Source of the DNA: Imbricaverruca yamaguchii
Taxonomy: Eukaryota; Arthropoda; Thecostraca; Neoverrucidae
DNA: 64,000 nucleotides
Direction of reading: 5' to 3'
Assembly: GCA_034440575.1 (NCBI GenBank)
Contig: JAOTOL010001624.1
Span: 1,426,501-1,490,500 of the forward strand
Shown: piece after piece, positions 36,670-49,878 of the stretch
Position numbering within the stretch: the stretch's first letter is position 1
How the letters are laid out: each line of letters opens with the position of its first letter
The notes under the pieces: generated by a model
The model's database searches: none
What the model was told of the DNA's origin: nothing
The model's input: the letters and a program-made list of their open reading frames with translations, nothing else
Position numbers and translations under genes: made by a program

Positions 36670-39260
36670 TGCTGTCGACCCGAGCGACGGGTGTGATAGA
36701 CTCTGCGTGGCGGCGGTCGGCGGGGGGTGGTGGTGTTGTGTTGCGAGTGGCAGTGACGGATGGGTTGTGGGAGAGGACGGCGACTGCGGTGTGGGCCAGC
36801 TGGTTGGGTGCGTGAACGTTGCGCGGAGCTGGCCACCGGACGGGGGCGCCGCGAGGTGACTGGTGGGGGTGTGAGTGACATTCAGGGAGTCCGCGGATGC
36901 GAGCGACTTGAAGGTCTGAAGTGATGCGAGTGCGTGCGGCATGGATGTGCACCGAGTGCGTCATAACTTGAGTGTGTGCTCATCGGGAGTGGGTCGGTTG
37001 CGTGACGTGGCGTGGCGTGGGGCGTGCAGAACGCGGCCTCGCACGACCACTGCTCCTCGCTCCGTGGAGGCCTGCCTCGCCTCTTCGTTTCTCCGCAGCG
37101 TTGCGACCGTCTCTCTTTCCTGTTCGCCGAAGCATACCCGATGGAAATTCTGTGTATTCTGTGTATCCTGTTTACGCCGCCACACGAATACATCCCCATC
37201 AGTTATGGGCGCAAAATGACCGTGGATGTCGACGCGCCCTTAAACTCCCTTCCACCACCACGAATACATCCGCACAAGCCGGCCATTCATATTCCCGGTG
37301 CTCTTGAGTGCCTCTCGCGTCTGGCACGGCGGTTGCGGTCTCCCGTTACCCCAGAGCTGGTCGTTCCGTTTCCACCGCCGCGTCTCCGCTGTCCCAGCTG
37401 TCACGGTCGTCACCGTGCGAGCGGTTTCGGTTCGATTTGGCGAGCTGCCTGGTGTGTCCAGCTGGGCTGGTTCACCTGTGCCGCTTGCTGTTGGTCGTGG
37501 ACGAGGTCCCCACTGGGCGGGTTCAGCTGTTGTCGGTCGTGGCGAGGTGTGCCTCGCGTGCGAGGTGGATCAGGCTAATTTGTGTGGGGCCATGTGCAGC
37601 TGTTTTGCTTGCCACCGAAATGTGCGGTGGAAGCACTGGTCCCAGTGCTAGGCTTGTTTTCGCTTGTTCGAGAATTTATACAGCCTGTATGGATATATGG
37701 TATTTAATGTGGATATACTGTACATAAATGCTCTTTAAATGGTTTGTTTAAAACCCTGCTAACCCGTGATAGAGCACGGCCACCGCTGCTGGTTTCCCCG
37801 TGCTGTGGGTTGACCATGCCCTAGGACCGCGAGAAGTATGGGCGCAATTGTACATGACACGTTCGTTAATTACGTAATCACCACTCACGTCGGTTTACAC
37901 GCGCGCTAGACGGGTGGGGGAAATCCGCCCACCCTCTTCCGACGATATTTCATAAACGGGGAGGCACGGTATAATACAATTCCAGAGCTGATCAACGCAT
38001 CCTATGACGAAACTTGTTTTTTTCATTACGTCTAAATACACGAACTGCGGTAGTGCAATGCCGACTAACCGGCCGCCCGGCCGCCTATCGCTCAAGGTCA
38101 CATATTTCGTTGGTGCGGAAACGCGGCGTACTTGCTGATTTCACCCTAAATTCACCCTGGAGGCATTGACCTGTCGATTTCGGTCCGCTCATTTATTAAA
38201 TCCGTTTACCGTACCCGCGATGATTTCCAGAAATCCCCCCCCTCCCCCGAGTACGAGTTCCAACATTCGCAACATTTTCACCAGTTTTTACATTCATCGC
38301 ATATGTTAGATATGTGCATCACTTATTCTAACACAAACCTAATTGTCTTCATTCTATTCGGCCCCACAGCCAGCGCTACATATTTTCCTCGACTGTAAAG
38401 CGGCGGATTCATGGTAATCACGACATAAATTACTGCCAGTGGCCAGCCATAGCAAGTGTGACAGTCATCTCGTTCCCGTGAAGGAGACAGCTTTAACGAT
38501 TGGCGTAACGCTGACAGAGGCAATGCTGGGTTTAACTCTGACATAGGCCAACAAGCCTCTCCCAGAGGCTTGCTTTACGAAATTTTGCACGAAAATGGCA
38601 TCTTCTCGAAATGTGTGTAACCCCGACAGATTGAGTTGGTGATTGATGTTTACACCTCCTATGGCGCGCATTATATTTATTTAAAGCATTGTGTTCCGGC
38701 CCTCCCATATGAAAATTGAGGTGAGGATGCGCGGTCAGTTTGCAATGGCCATCTTTACTATATGGCACTGTCCTGTGCGCTCTGCTGGTTCACAAAAGCC
38801 ACCTGAAGAATCTTAGCCTTCATTAGTGCCGGGGGGGGCATCCTCTCCTTTCTTAGATTCCTTAAAAGCATGTTTGCCATGTATGCCCACCAAAATCGTT
38901 GGTTTTACAGTAGATAAAACTGCTACTTTTTAATTAAGTAGCACTCCCCTTTAGAACGTTAGGCGTCAGACGCAATGTTGATGCGTACATTAGGGAGACC
39001 TCCAATAAAGATAGAAAACAGGTAGGTTCCTGATACCATTCAAGAACTCTGAGACATGCGCCCGCGACAAGCGCGCCTGGATGCTCATTAGTGTGTACGC
39101 GAAGAATATAGTTACAGTTTATGAGACTGTCTCCATAAAATATGATCAGAAGTGCATTTATGAAAGTTGCTTGCCTTCAGACGTCAATTGCATTGCCATT
39201 TACAGTGATATATTGCGCATACTGTTACCTTGTGTATAGCCTTCTGAATCTATTTCCACC
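36670..39260. other. SRP54 3' flank and intergenic DNA
   Basis: GC-rich presumed 3' UTR at first. A minus-sense copy of the GGGCGC short element lies at 37204-37250. A weak poly-A-signal-like ATAAA at 37730 (ACATAAATGC) could end the transcript. 37750-39260 is AT-richer with no gene seen. Confidence 0.45.
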
Positions 39261-39263
39261 ATA

Positions 39264-39334
39264 GACAGCCTGCCGCTCGCGAAGACGCTGGCGGCCCTCG
39301 GCCCGACCCCGGCCGCCCGCCGCCATTCGTAGTA
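39264..39334 (+). CDS. Isolated GC-rich terminal-exon candidate
   Basis: A 71-bp GC-rich island in AT-rich DNA. It follows a plausible acceptor (TGAATCTATTTCCACCATAG) and encodes SLPLAKTLAALGPTPAARRH, then S and TAG. It could be the last exon of an unseen plus-strand gene. No upstream partner is recognised, and the minus strand is also open, so this is weak. Confidence 0.25.
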
Positions 39335-39719
39335 TGGTGGGGCGCAAACCATTCCCGGAATGTTAATGGGCCCAACGCCAAAGTTACAGTCAGATTTTCA
39401 TATTCTAAACGCTAGGCGATGCATCAGGCATGAGTTCCGCCATTATTACAGTCGAGGCCGACAGGTTTTCTCGGTATTGTTTAAGAATATGACGCTTATG
39501 GGCGTTGAATAGAAATAAGGCATCTGCAATCATTAATTTCTGCTACGTTTGGCGTGGCAGAGCCGATGTTCCTTAGTATTGTCAAAGGGTGGAATTTCAC
39601 TTTTTGTCATGCTACCGCTCGGCGGCCCTACAGTTCCGCTGGGCACCAACGGTCGGCGCTTGATGTGCATCGAGCCATGGCAGAAACTCAGTATTGCCGG
39701 AAAGCTTCATGTCAAAAGG

Positions 39720-40310
39720 TAAAAGGTGACAGGTTTGGATATTTATAAAAGTAGTCGAGCATGGCATCAGAAGGCAGCTAGTTTTATGCCGGTTTCTTAG
39801 AGACCATTGGAAATTAATTCGTTGAGGTAAAATATCCTATATACAAATATAAAGAATACAATGTAATAATTCGACACGGAAATAATATAATTGAGTGCAA
39901 AAATGACAGGGTTAGATGGGTATAAAAGTTGTTGAAGATGTCATCAAAAGGTCAAAAGGTCAAAAGGCCCGTTTATTTGAGACCATTGGAATTGAATTGG
40001 CTTATGTAGAACATCTGCGATACAGTTTAAAGGAATATATTGTGATAATTCGAGACACAAATTTTGCAATTGAGTGCAAAAATGACAGGGTTAGACATAT
40101 ATAAAGGTAAACGAGTACGGCATCAGAAGGCAGCTGATTTTATGCCTGTTAATTAGAGACTATTGAATATTAATTCGGTAATGTAGAACATCTGATATAC
40201 AACTTAAAGGAATTTAATATGATAATTTGGGACACAAATTCTGGAACTGAGTACACAAGTGACAGGGTTGAACTTCCATAAAAGTTATCAAGATGGTATC
40301 AAAATTTATC
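39720..40310 (+). repeat. About 177-bp satellite, 3.3 units
   Basis: The landmark AATGACAGGGTTAGA recurs at spacings of 176-178 bp (about 39726, 39903, 40081, 40257). It is accompanied by GAGACCATTGGAAATTAATT and AAGGCAGCTGATTTTATGCC. Confidence 0.85.
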
Positions 40311-42139
40311 ACGTTCGATTTTCGTTCAGTTAAGAACATAGGAAATTGTCAGGACATCCCACAGGAGATGTACTGATGCTTTTTATCACAAGATGTTAAA
40401 TTGCCAATTTCCCCATTTCACTTGAAGAGCAAAGTGACAGTGTGAAATTATTTTATAATAAAATGAATCGCACATCATAAGAGATAGAGAGAGCTTGTTT
40501 AAATGTTGTTCAAATTTGACCATTGGATGTCACCTGCGCCTTCTCTAGAAACTATAATATAGTATTAATCAGAGCCAACCCACTCTGGTGGTGTTCCTTC
40601 ACAAACTCACCACCAGAGGCGTCATCGGTATTATGTCCTCTCATGACGCCTAACGAGATCCTTGTTGCACCATGTACATCCGAGAATAAGAACCACATCG
40701 GCGCAGAGTCAGATCAGCCAGTCCAAAGCAGCGCTGTGTAGCGATCCTCGGTATACCCATCCGGCTCCGGAGCATCAATATTTTGGTATTGTTAACCCGC
40801 TAAGAACGGGCAGCGCCGTCTGATTGGAATAAGATTGGGTTCCTAGTGAAAGCATGTCCAATGGGATTGTTCCTGTCGGGATATGAAGGATTCCCCATGA
40901 AACAATCGCGCGGTAATACCATATGAAGTTCCTGTGGGACTGGCCGTGAAATTTTTGCACAATCGCTGCCCTTCTATCCAATCCACATATTTCGGATTCC
41001 ACATGGGGTGGGACCTATTCACAGCAGGATTTGTATCAGTCTCTATGCAAATCACCATCACTTTCATCACTTCTGTGTGAATCTCTATGGGATCATCTAC
41101 ATTCCCTCTAGGATTCCAATACAGACCCCGTGGATCATATAGAATTGATGTGGGAATCGCAAGCAATACCAATGAAATTCCTTCGCAGTTCATGATATAT
41201 TTTATTGCCAGTGCGCGTCCAACAGGGATCCCGATTGCGAAATACCATTGCCAAATCCAAGTGGGCTATGGTTTGGCATTGCTCTAGCAATGGCTGTTTT
41301 TTCATCAATCGCCAGGCGAAATCCGACCATTGTCATGCATAAGCCAGGGCGCAGGGGAGCCAGGTCAAACTAAGGTAGAAACAGACTACATAGACCTTCG
41401 GTAACACCCACTCTGGCTTGCAGTAATATTGTCATGGGTACATTTATTCAAGAGTTGCTGAAAAACTAGCAATGTTATATTTCGCAAAGCACTGCATTAA
41501 TGTCAAGCTAAAGCCGATGAGCTATCAAAATCCAATGAGATTTTGACAAGTTACGGGAGAATTGCTACTTTGTCACCTGAAGTCGGCCTTTGCTGGATTC
41601 TCCCCTGGTTGAGGAAAGCCATTTTGATCATTTTTTGACGCACCAGCAATACATAGCTGTTGGCGAAAAACCTACAACAGTATTTGCTGATTTAGCGTTT
41701 GCTAGGAGCAAGCATATTCTCTTACTCCCACCTGCTCTTTCGCAGTGTATTTGCCTTGTAGTGTTTCTTCGCAATCTAATGTATGAATATGCTTCCATCT
41801 GCAAGCCTTGGTGACGTAATTTACTTGTCGCCAGTACATCAATCTCACGGAAATTCTGAACCACCAAAAACATTCTGCATTTGTTAATCCTCTTTCTTAA
41901 CGTATGTTGCTGCTCGTTGCTGCAATGCTGAGTGCTGGTGATTTTGGCGCACGCGGGCACATTGACCTATAAACAGCTCAATGCTCACAACGTTGAAGGG
42001 CTATGTTAGAAAGTGCTCAGCTGCAAGGGTATTATTTATCTTAGTGGTGTTTTGGATCGCTCAGTGCTCGCGTGTTCAACTATGGTACCTAGTACCTACT
42101 TATGTTTTTGCACGTCATTCTGGTGCTATCAGGATACTT
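40311..42139. other. Intergenic, no gene seen
   Basis: Moderately AT-rich. 40850-41260 contains loosely repeated CCNATGGG/CCCCATGAA-type strings but no coding evidence. Confidence 0.5.
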
Positions 42140-42815
42140 TAACTTAAATGAAACACTGCCAATTTGCATAGTGGTACTGGCACCAGCTGCTGTCTCTTGC
42201 TTGAAGTGCTGCTTCCCAGCGTTGTTCTAAACGTTGTCCAAAAAGCAAGATCGTAGCCAGGTCTTCTTGGGTGAGAGGTAAGTCGTACAGTGATTCGACT
42301 TAAAAGCCACAAGGATGCATCCAGGTTAAGTCCATAAAGGTAAGATTCCATAACAATAATCCTGGAAAAAAGACACTTCACTCCAACCAACACTACAACC
42401 TTATTTACAAAGAATACATCCACCAACATCCCCCACATTCATCATTGTCTATCTACCTTACCTATTCAGCCCTATTCACTCAATCTCATCTAACACATGT
42501 GACTTGAGTGTCCTACCAATAATTTTCAGACCACATCCATATCTGCTTGAAGGAGCCTATGCAGTGCATACCCATTTAGCATTAATATCACCCATCCACC
42601 ACTACAATAGATCTAAAAGGCAACATTTTGCAACCTAAATCTGTCCACCCTATTTTCAAGCACATTCAATGAAGGTCTCTCCATGACATCAGCAGGCAGA
42701 ATATTCCACATATCAACAATATTTTAACTGAAGACCTGTTGTTGATTAATAGTGGGTAAGTAGATACCTATTAAAGATGAAGGTAAGCAATTAACATGAT
42801 TCCAAACTGCAAAAT
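42140..42815 (-). mobile_element. Second LINE family, 3' fragment
   Basis: The minus strand at about 42613-42720 encodes the typical C-terminal tail of a non-LTR retrotransposon polyprotein (IVDMWNILPADVMERPSLNV, LENRVDRFRLQNVAF, stop). It is preceded by decayed sequence with an in-frame stop, and 42140-42612 would be its 3' UTR. This tail differs from that of the 16.6-18.6 kb LINE, so it is a separate family. CpG-poor upstream part. Confidence 0.75.
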
Positions 42816-43469
42816 GTGGTACATTTAATTAACTCTTTCTGTGGTATGAATCATGGTATTATTGTGCTTTAAGGTGGTAACAATACATTTTTTTTGCACA
42901 TATTTGCCACCATAGAATAAACAAATGGGTTAGGTGATGTTAGGTTAGTTTATAATTTTTAAGTTGGATAAGTTGTATTGTTTTTAATTATAAAAAATAA
43001 TACTTTTTCTTCAAAAGCAACTTATGTCAGGCTACATTTGGTTCAGTTTCTTAAGTTGTGAACAGTTTTAGGGAAAATCATATTTTGTTGTTTGAATTTT
43101 TTTGTCAAAAGGGAAATTAAGCTAGGTTAGGGTAGGTTATGTTGCATTTTTATTTTGTTTTAAAGCTCCCTTTTATGCTATTGCCTAACTCAAAGCCATT
43201 TTTGTGTTATTTTGCTCACAACCTGAAAAGCATTTGCACAGAAAATGATTGGTCCCATCATCTTAGCCACATTGATAAACATTGCATCAGAATGATCCAT
43301 TATACAACTCATAAAACTTCAGGAACTCATAAAACTTCATAAAATAATTCATAAAACACCTTTAAAATAGCACAAAGATTAACATACAAAAAACACAGAA
43401 AAGTGTAGTATAACCTAACCTAGCCTAACATATGCAGGAAAACGATTTTTAATCCACTGTCTCAGGGGG

Positions 43470-43805
43470 TTATATGCTCTAAGGTTTTCTGTGGATAGTG
43501 AAAGAATGGCATATAGCAGGGTTACAAAATTTGGCATACCTTTTCCCACATCAATTTGGCATGTTGTGTCAAAATTTTGAGGTTAGGTCATCTAGGGTCA
43601 ATTAGTTAGTCAAGTTCAAGTGATGTCACCTCCAGAAAAGTTGAGCCAGCTGTCACACTTTAACAGATAAGGATATTTTAATGAAACTTTCAGTGTTTGC
43701 TTATCTTTAGGGGCAAAACAAAACACACCAGAGGAATTTTTTCCGTTTTTTAAATTACTTCTTAGTTTTGCATATTTGCCCATAAGGGGTAAATTGAACA
43801 TTCTG
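43470..43805 (+). repeat. Dispersed repeat family F, CpG-decayed copy
   Basis: Counterpart of 21665-22010: CCCACATCAATTTGGCATG, TCATCTAGGGTCAATTAG, CTTTAACAGATAAGGATATT, GTTTGCTTATCTTTAGGG. Most CpG of the other copy appear as TpG or CpA. Confidence 0.85.
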
Positions 43806-46763
43806 GCTAATGGAAACATTTTTATGAGGGCAAGCTGACTTCAAACAATGTTTTTTTAGGTCTGCTCTACCTGTTAGAAAAAGACAAATTAAGGAAAGTT
43901 GAAAACTAAAAATTTTGAAATTTAAAAAGATTGATTTTGGGGTGGTCGATTTCTTCTCTTTTCTGATTACATTTTTTGTTGAAATCGCTCCCAAAATGAA
44001 CTCCCCAGAAGCAAAATCATGATTTAAGTTGTTGAAACCTAGGCCCATTAGTGACGTCAATTTTGGACGTTCAAATCTTATGGGTAGTTTCTGGCCCTAC
44101 TCGTCGAGCACTTTCTGATGACACCTCTTTCGTTTTCATGTGACGCATAGTTTTGACGTTAGATGGGGTTTGTGTCAACCTCCCCAAGACATGGGTGAGG
44201 ATATGACCGGAAAGACGGGGAGGGTTAGCACGCACCCTGGAGTGGGGTGGGGCAAAGCATCCCAACCCTTTGGTTTTTGTGCATAGCTACATATTTTACC
44301 GGTCGATATACGCCACTTTTGCGTACGTGCTCAGAATTGACCGGCACGTCGTTTAAAGCAAGAACAACCGAAATCGGCCGACAATTTGTCGAGTTATGGG
44401 CCCTTAAATAAAAATTATTCGCACCAGACGACAAAAATCGTCGCTCATGCGCTTCCCGTTTATTGGTAAAAGGGAAGTGTTCTTGGCAACACTAGCGACT
44501 TGTTCGTTGTATATTGTTATGCTATATAGTTTCAGGGTCATGCTAGGTCACTGAGATCAAGTCAGGTCAAGTTAATGACAGGTTAATGGAACCAAACTTG
44601 GTCAACTGAAATGTTGTCATCAATGCAAATATATAAATGACTGCCATCTGATTGATGTCACTTCGCATGTTACTCCCTACACATCCTGTTTGTCATTGGT
44701 ACCTAAGCATTTCCATATTTTATTCATGTATTCCATATTTATGTTTTTACTCCTTCACCTATGACTCAGGGCATAATAGCCACTGAAATAGTGATCACCC
44801 TATGCATGACAATACAATGCACTTCACTCTTTTCTTCGTGAAGCCGATTGCGCAGAACTGCCCGACGGAGCAGTTGGGCGAGGGCGGCCCGGCTCCGGTA
44901 GTTGGAGCAGGTAACTGACCTGATAAAGTGCTGCTATGTAGGTGACCTGTGATCAAATGCTGGGTTTAGCATCTATATTGCATCATTAGTATGCCAATTT
45001 TGGAGCATTTGAACACAATTACAGCGATTTATAACGCAGACAAATCAAGTCACGAAGAACAACACTTTTGGCATGTGACCTCATTTGACCTTGAATATAT
45101 TGACCTGTCTGAAATTTGCACACAATGGAGTTCACTAGCGTACTCATCCACCCCTATAATTTCGTTACGCCAGCTTAAATAGGGGCCGAGATCTTCAGGT
45201 GAAGGGCGGAATCCGCCCCTACACCCTCTTTAGTGCGCGTAATTTGCATAGCCCCTCCAGGGCGCATGTTAATGAAAAATTCACAATGTTTTCTTCTTTA
45301 AAAAAATTGAATAAGCCTAACCTAACTGAAACTAGCCTGAACTGCTTTTGAAAAAATACTATTTTTTAAGCTATTTCCCCCCCCCCCAAAAAAAAAAAAA
45401 TAGCTGGGTAATTTGTCTAACTTACAGCAGTCTAACCTGACACAACTTATTTTTTTAAACCAAAATTTGTTTTTTTAAATTTTACTTTGGCTCGGTAGGT
45501 TTGGTTAAATTTAGGTTGGAGTTTGCAATCTTCCTTGATCTTGAGAGTCTTGAGATCCCCAGCTCCTCATTGTAGCTGAACATGGTTTTAAAAAAAACTA
45601 AAACCGGATTTTTTTTCTTTCTGGCCCTGTTCTCCACGAACATTCACACAATGCAGAATATTCTTGTCACAAACTGTGTATTTACTATCATGGCTGATCA
45701 ACTACCTCCATGTAACATAAACAATGTAAAATCACTATACTTTTTCATAGTTTGTCATTAACAAATGATGTGCTTTGTATTTGACAGATTTCGTGTAGAT
45801 TCTGAAACTCGTGAGTTTCACCTATATAGTGATGGGCGTGACCAAGCTCAGAGCCGAGCGACTACATAATATAAAACCCATAGCTCGGAAGTATACCAGC
45901 TCGACTTTCCTGCCGCCTGGCAGCATCGATGCGCATTCACCTTGCAAAACATGCGGAGGCATTTTGGAGGATATTTATGTGTGGTTGAGTCATTAGGTGG
46001 ATCAAAACCAGCATCTCAATTGTTGAAATCGGGAACTTTGACCCATTTTACCTGAGCTGGCAGGTCACTGGTGCGACCCACGCATCCCACACGAATGTGG
46101 GACCCATACATTTCTTTGCTCATATTCAGATATATTTTTAGTTGGATTATTTTCAATTATTATCCTAATACTCTTCCTCAATGGCAACTTTCGACTGCAA
46201 TTCATGTTGTAATTGAGCATTTGAAGTTTCTCACTCATAGCCGGATTTCTCCTTTTCATTTTTATATTTGTGAACTTTCCTAACAATATTTCCCATAAAG
46301 TACTCTCAGTTTTTGTTTACGGACACAAATTATCCGTTCCGTTTAGGCCACATAAAAAATGTGTCAGACTAACTGATCATCATGAGCTCGGGCTTGGGAA
46401 CAACCTCACATGCACGGAATGGGAGGGCCATTAGATGTTAGGTTGCGACTTCTCGTGTAAATTCCATGGGGCGTCAAAATTAACTCGCCCTGTAAGAGAT
46501 GAAATTTGAGGCGACTTGTGAAGGCGAATTGTGTGTCAACGTAGTCCGAATGCTCACCTCCATGGCTTTAGGAAAACATAAATCCAGCAACGGCTGGCCT
46601 TCGAATAACCAGAACGGTGCCAGAGATGTCCGTGTCCCATGCTGAGCCTGTTCCCATTCATTGAGGGAATCAGTGGAGGTGGGGGATATGCCCACCCCCA
46701 TGGAGATACAGCACCACTCTGACTGGAAAAGGCGCATTTGCAGGTCGTTCGAGCGTACCAGCT

Positions 46764-46766
<3 letters not shown>
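43806..46766. other. Intergenic AT-rich DNA
   Basis: Contains degenerate CCTAA strings (45316-45333 and nearby) and the isolated exon candidate at 44856. No other gene evidence. Confidence 0.5.
44856..44910 (+). CDS. Isolated GC-rich internal micro-exon candidate
   Basis: A 55-bp island of about 70% GC in 40% GC surroundings. It is flanked by a pyrimidine-rich acceptor (CTTTTCTTCGTG...GATTGCGCAG) and a donor (GGAGCAG|GTAACT). One reading frame gives NCPTEQLGEGGPAPVVGA. The composition step plus both splice sites suggest a real exon of an unknown plus-strand gene. Confidence 0.3.
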
Positions 46767-46805
<39 letters not shown>

Positions 46806-46811
46806 ACACAC
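46767..46811. repeat. (CA)n microsatellite
   Basis: About 17 uninterrupted CA units to 46800, then GACACACACAC. Confidence 0.97.
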
Positions 46812-48002
46812 TCAACAATTTTGGTTGTCAGCGGGCGACAGCCCTTTGGCACCTATGCAAAATGCTGAAGTGCACCCCTCCTGCAAATCTTGCCTGTAAG
46901 TTAATGGCGCCCCTCCAGACGAGTGCCGTCCGTATCAAAATTCCTGTATCTGCATCTATTCCCGCCAGATGAAAGTACGTATCCCAGCGCAACACGTCTC
47001 TCTCGCGCTTCTGGCTGCGCGACGTGGCACGCAGCGCCTCTGGTGGCCGGCCGCTGCACTAGCGCCGGCGGCCGGCAGTCTCTGGCCGAGTTGTCCGCCG
47101 GCGACAGTGTCGGGGCGTGCAGCACTGTCGTCGGTTGGGTCCGGCGCGTGGTGCGTGGAAGGCGCTGCGCTCCCAGCTGTCCCGCTGTGCCGTGAGTCTG
47201 CCACGGTGCCACGTCTGCTTCGGCAGCCGGTGTGACGCTGACTGCTACTTATTGCGCTCGATTATTGGTATGTCGGAGCGTTGAATAATTGTTGCGCATC
47301 TTGCTCTTGCCCAATAACCCGTGTGCACTGTGGTGCGAAACGCCATACGCTCGGCGCTCATGTGCATGACCGCTGTGCCCCAGTGTAAGTCTTGCAGGAG
47401 AATGTCACATAGTTGGAAGCGTGCGTGCAAGTGACATATTCTGTCTGTATTCATGTATGTCACTGACCCAACGTCCATTGCATCTGAAAATGTCTTCATA
47501 TATAACATGCATGTGACATTAGTTATAATCACCTCCAGGTGTGTGCAGTGCTGTTGGTCGCTGCACAGGACAACACTTATGCTGCACAATGTCATGGACA
47601 TTTTATACATAAGTACATTTAATTACATCTTTTCCTGTTAAGGCGTCGGGCTATGGGTACCAAAGGTCCCGGTTCGACATCTTGCCACTCAGGACATTTT
47701 GGCCACCGGCGAAACAGTTCATTTGAGGTAAAAAAAATCATCTCATATCACACGGAACATGAAAGTTTTCCGCACTACGCAAGTGCATGGCTGTGTTCCA
47801 ATGCATCTGTACGGGCGCTATATGGCCATTGCAGTCGATGCGCCCAAAATAACTAACAAATGCATCATCCGTGTTCAGTACGCGACGCCATACGCGTGCA
47901 TGTAGCAGCCCTCAGGATAGGCAGTGGTATGCTGTGAGTGGTGTGTGATGTTGGTGGGAGACCCGCACCAAGGGAATCCATACGGCGGTACCACCGGCGT
48001 TT
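46812..48002. other. Intergenic, with a GC-rich island at 46970-47235
   Basis: The island has many CpG and a good donor (GTGCC|GTGAGT at about 47190) but no convincing coding frame. It could be a 5' exon or promoter. A reverse GGGCGC short element lies at 47812-47850. Confidence 0.4.
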
Positions 48003-48595
48003 GACCCGGCCGCGGAGCCGACCCGTGTTGGGGTCGGCCAGTTCCTCGTCTGGTGACCTGTGTCGGGGTCGGCTGAGTGGCCCGTGTCGGGGTCGGCCGG
48101 TGGCCAGCATGGTGACCTGTGTCGGGGTCGGCCGGTGGCCTGTGTTGGGGTCGGCCAGTTGTCCGCCTGGTGACCCGTGCCGGGGTCGGGCTGGATGGCC
48201 CGTGTTGGGGTCGGCCAGTTGCGTGGGGTGATGGGGGTGCGCGGGTGAGTGGCCCGTGTCGGGGTCGGCCGGTGGCCAGCATGGTGACCTGTCGGGGTCG
48301 GCCGGTGGCCTGTGTTGGGGTCGGCCAGTTGCTCGTCTGGTGACCTGTGTCGGGGTCGGCTGAGTGGCCCGTGTCGGGGTCGGCCAGTTGCCCGCCTGGT
48401 GACCCGTGTCGGGGTCAGCTGAGTGACCGTGTTGGGGTCGGCCAGTTGCCCGCCTTGTGACCTATGTCGGGGTCGGCTGGTGGCCCGTGTGGGGTGTTGG
48501 GCGGTGGCCTGTGTTGGGGTCGGCCAGTTGCCCGCCTGGTGACCCGCGTCGGGGTCGGACCGGATGGCCTGTGTTGGGGTCGGGGTCGCCGTGCG
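48003..48595. repeat. GC-rich minisatellite, about 600 bp
   Basis: Alternating units of roughly 24-36 bp on GTGTCGGGGTCGGCCAGTTG, then CCCGCCTGGTGACCC. Long open frames on the minus strand (PTPTRVTRRATGRPRH repeats) come from the repeat itself. Confidence 0.9.
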
Positions 48596-49492
48596 CGTTG
48601 AGTGCGGCACCGGACGCCCCGACTTCGAAGGTAGCTCGCAAACCTTTGGCCAGTGGTTGGCACCGCTCCTACCCCAGCTTGCCCACTATCCCCGTGGTGG
48701 CAGTCCATGAGAAGAAGTGATTGCGAAGTGGACCCGATCCTGCCAACTTCGAATCAATGCCTGCCTGCACTGCCAGTCGCACGGAAACAATCGCGACTGG
48801 CTTGTGCCTCGTAGGGTCGTATCCAATATCCATTACGCTGTTTTGTGTAAACACACTGTTGGGGAGCAGTAGGCTGTAAGTTCTGGGTGATATTGTGGAG
48901 AACTGCGGAGTAGAAACAGACAAAAATTATCCGGGAACGCCACCATCTACCGGGAAGTTAATTCGTTTCAGATTTCCTGCCGGCTTATGCCAGGCAGATA
49001 TCCCGATAACAACATGATATTGATGTCATGCCGTTATAGCATAGTATATTTCCTTCTCTCACTTGTTTCCAACAGAACGGGAACGCGTACTAATTCCTCC
49101 GGAACCTGGTGTGGAATTTTATGTGGCTCACCAACAATTGTGTGGTTCTCGAAATGGCCCCCGTGGCGGAAGTGATGTTGAAATCGCGAGTTCGCATCCG
49201 CATCCATTCAAAGCTGTTCTCGGCAGACACACCCTTCTGAAACTTGGGGACCTTAGACAAGCCTTGTTATGGCGATGCTATGCCCAGTAAGCGACTATCC
49301 CAAGCTTTCTGCCAGTGGAGGTGTAAAATTGAAGAAATACAGCAATGTCATTATATTCAACCTTTTCTACTACTGACCACTTTTCAACATTGCGCAACGA
49401 GGTCTGTGCCAAAGCTTAGTATGTGGAGTAGCCAGATGGGCATTCAGGTTTTGGACACTTGAGACAGACTGTTATGACATGACGCCTGCTCG
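48596..49492. other. Intergenic, no gene seen
   Basis: No supported exon, RNA or element. Confidence 0.5.
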
Positions 49493-49660
49493 TGGGGACG
49501 AGTAGTCCAGGGGTAAGTTGCTCGTCTCACAATCGAGAGGTTGTGGGTTCGAGTCTCACCTGTCGCTACTCTTCGCCCGCGACCAATTGAAAAGCGTGAG
49601 AGATTGGCGACGCTGCATGTCTCAACGGCCGATGTGTCGTAAAACCAATAACCAACGCCC
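49493..49660 (+). mobile_element. tRNA-derived SINE, family C
   Basis: GGGGACGAGTAGTCCAGGGG (A box region), GAGGTTGTGGGTTCGAGTCT (B box), CGACCAATTGAAAAGCGTGA, GTCGTAAAACCAATAACCAA. Best copy of the family here. Confidence 0.88.
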
Positions 49661-49878
49661 GCTCGTGCCACTTGGCCGGCCGGGCCGTCCGAGCCGGCTG
49701 TGACCTGACCTCCCGTACCGGGCGCCTCCACCGTTCCGCTGACCGTCGGCCGGTGTTGCGACGGCCGCGTCCCCTGGCGGTCAGCGAGGCTGCCTGCGCG
49801 TCACAGTAATGTCAGCGACACCCAGCCGCCGCGTCGCCGGCTGTCGTGCTCCCCGCGTGGTGTTCGCCCGCCGTCATG

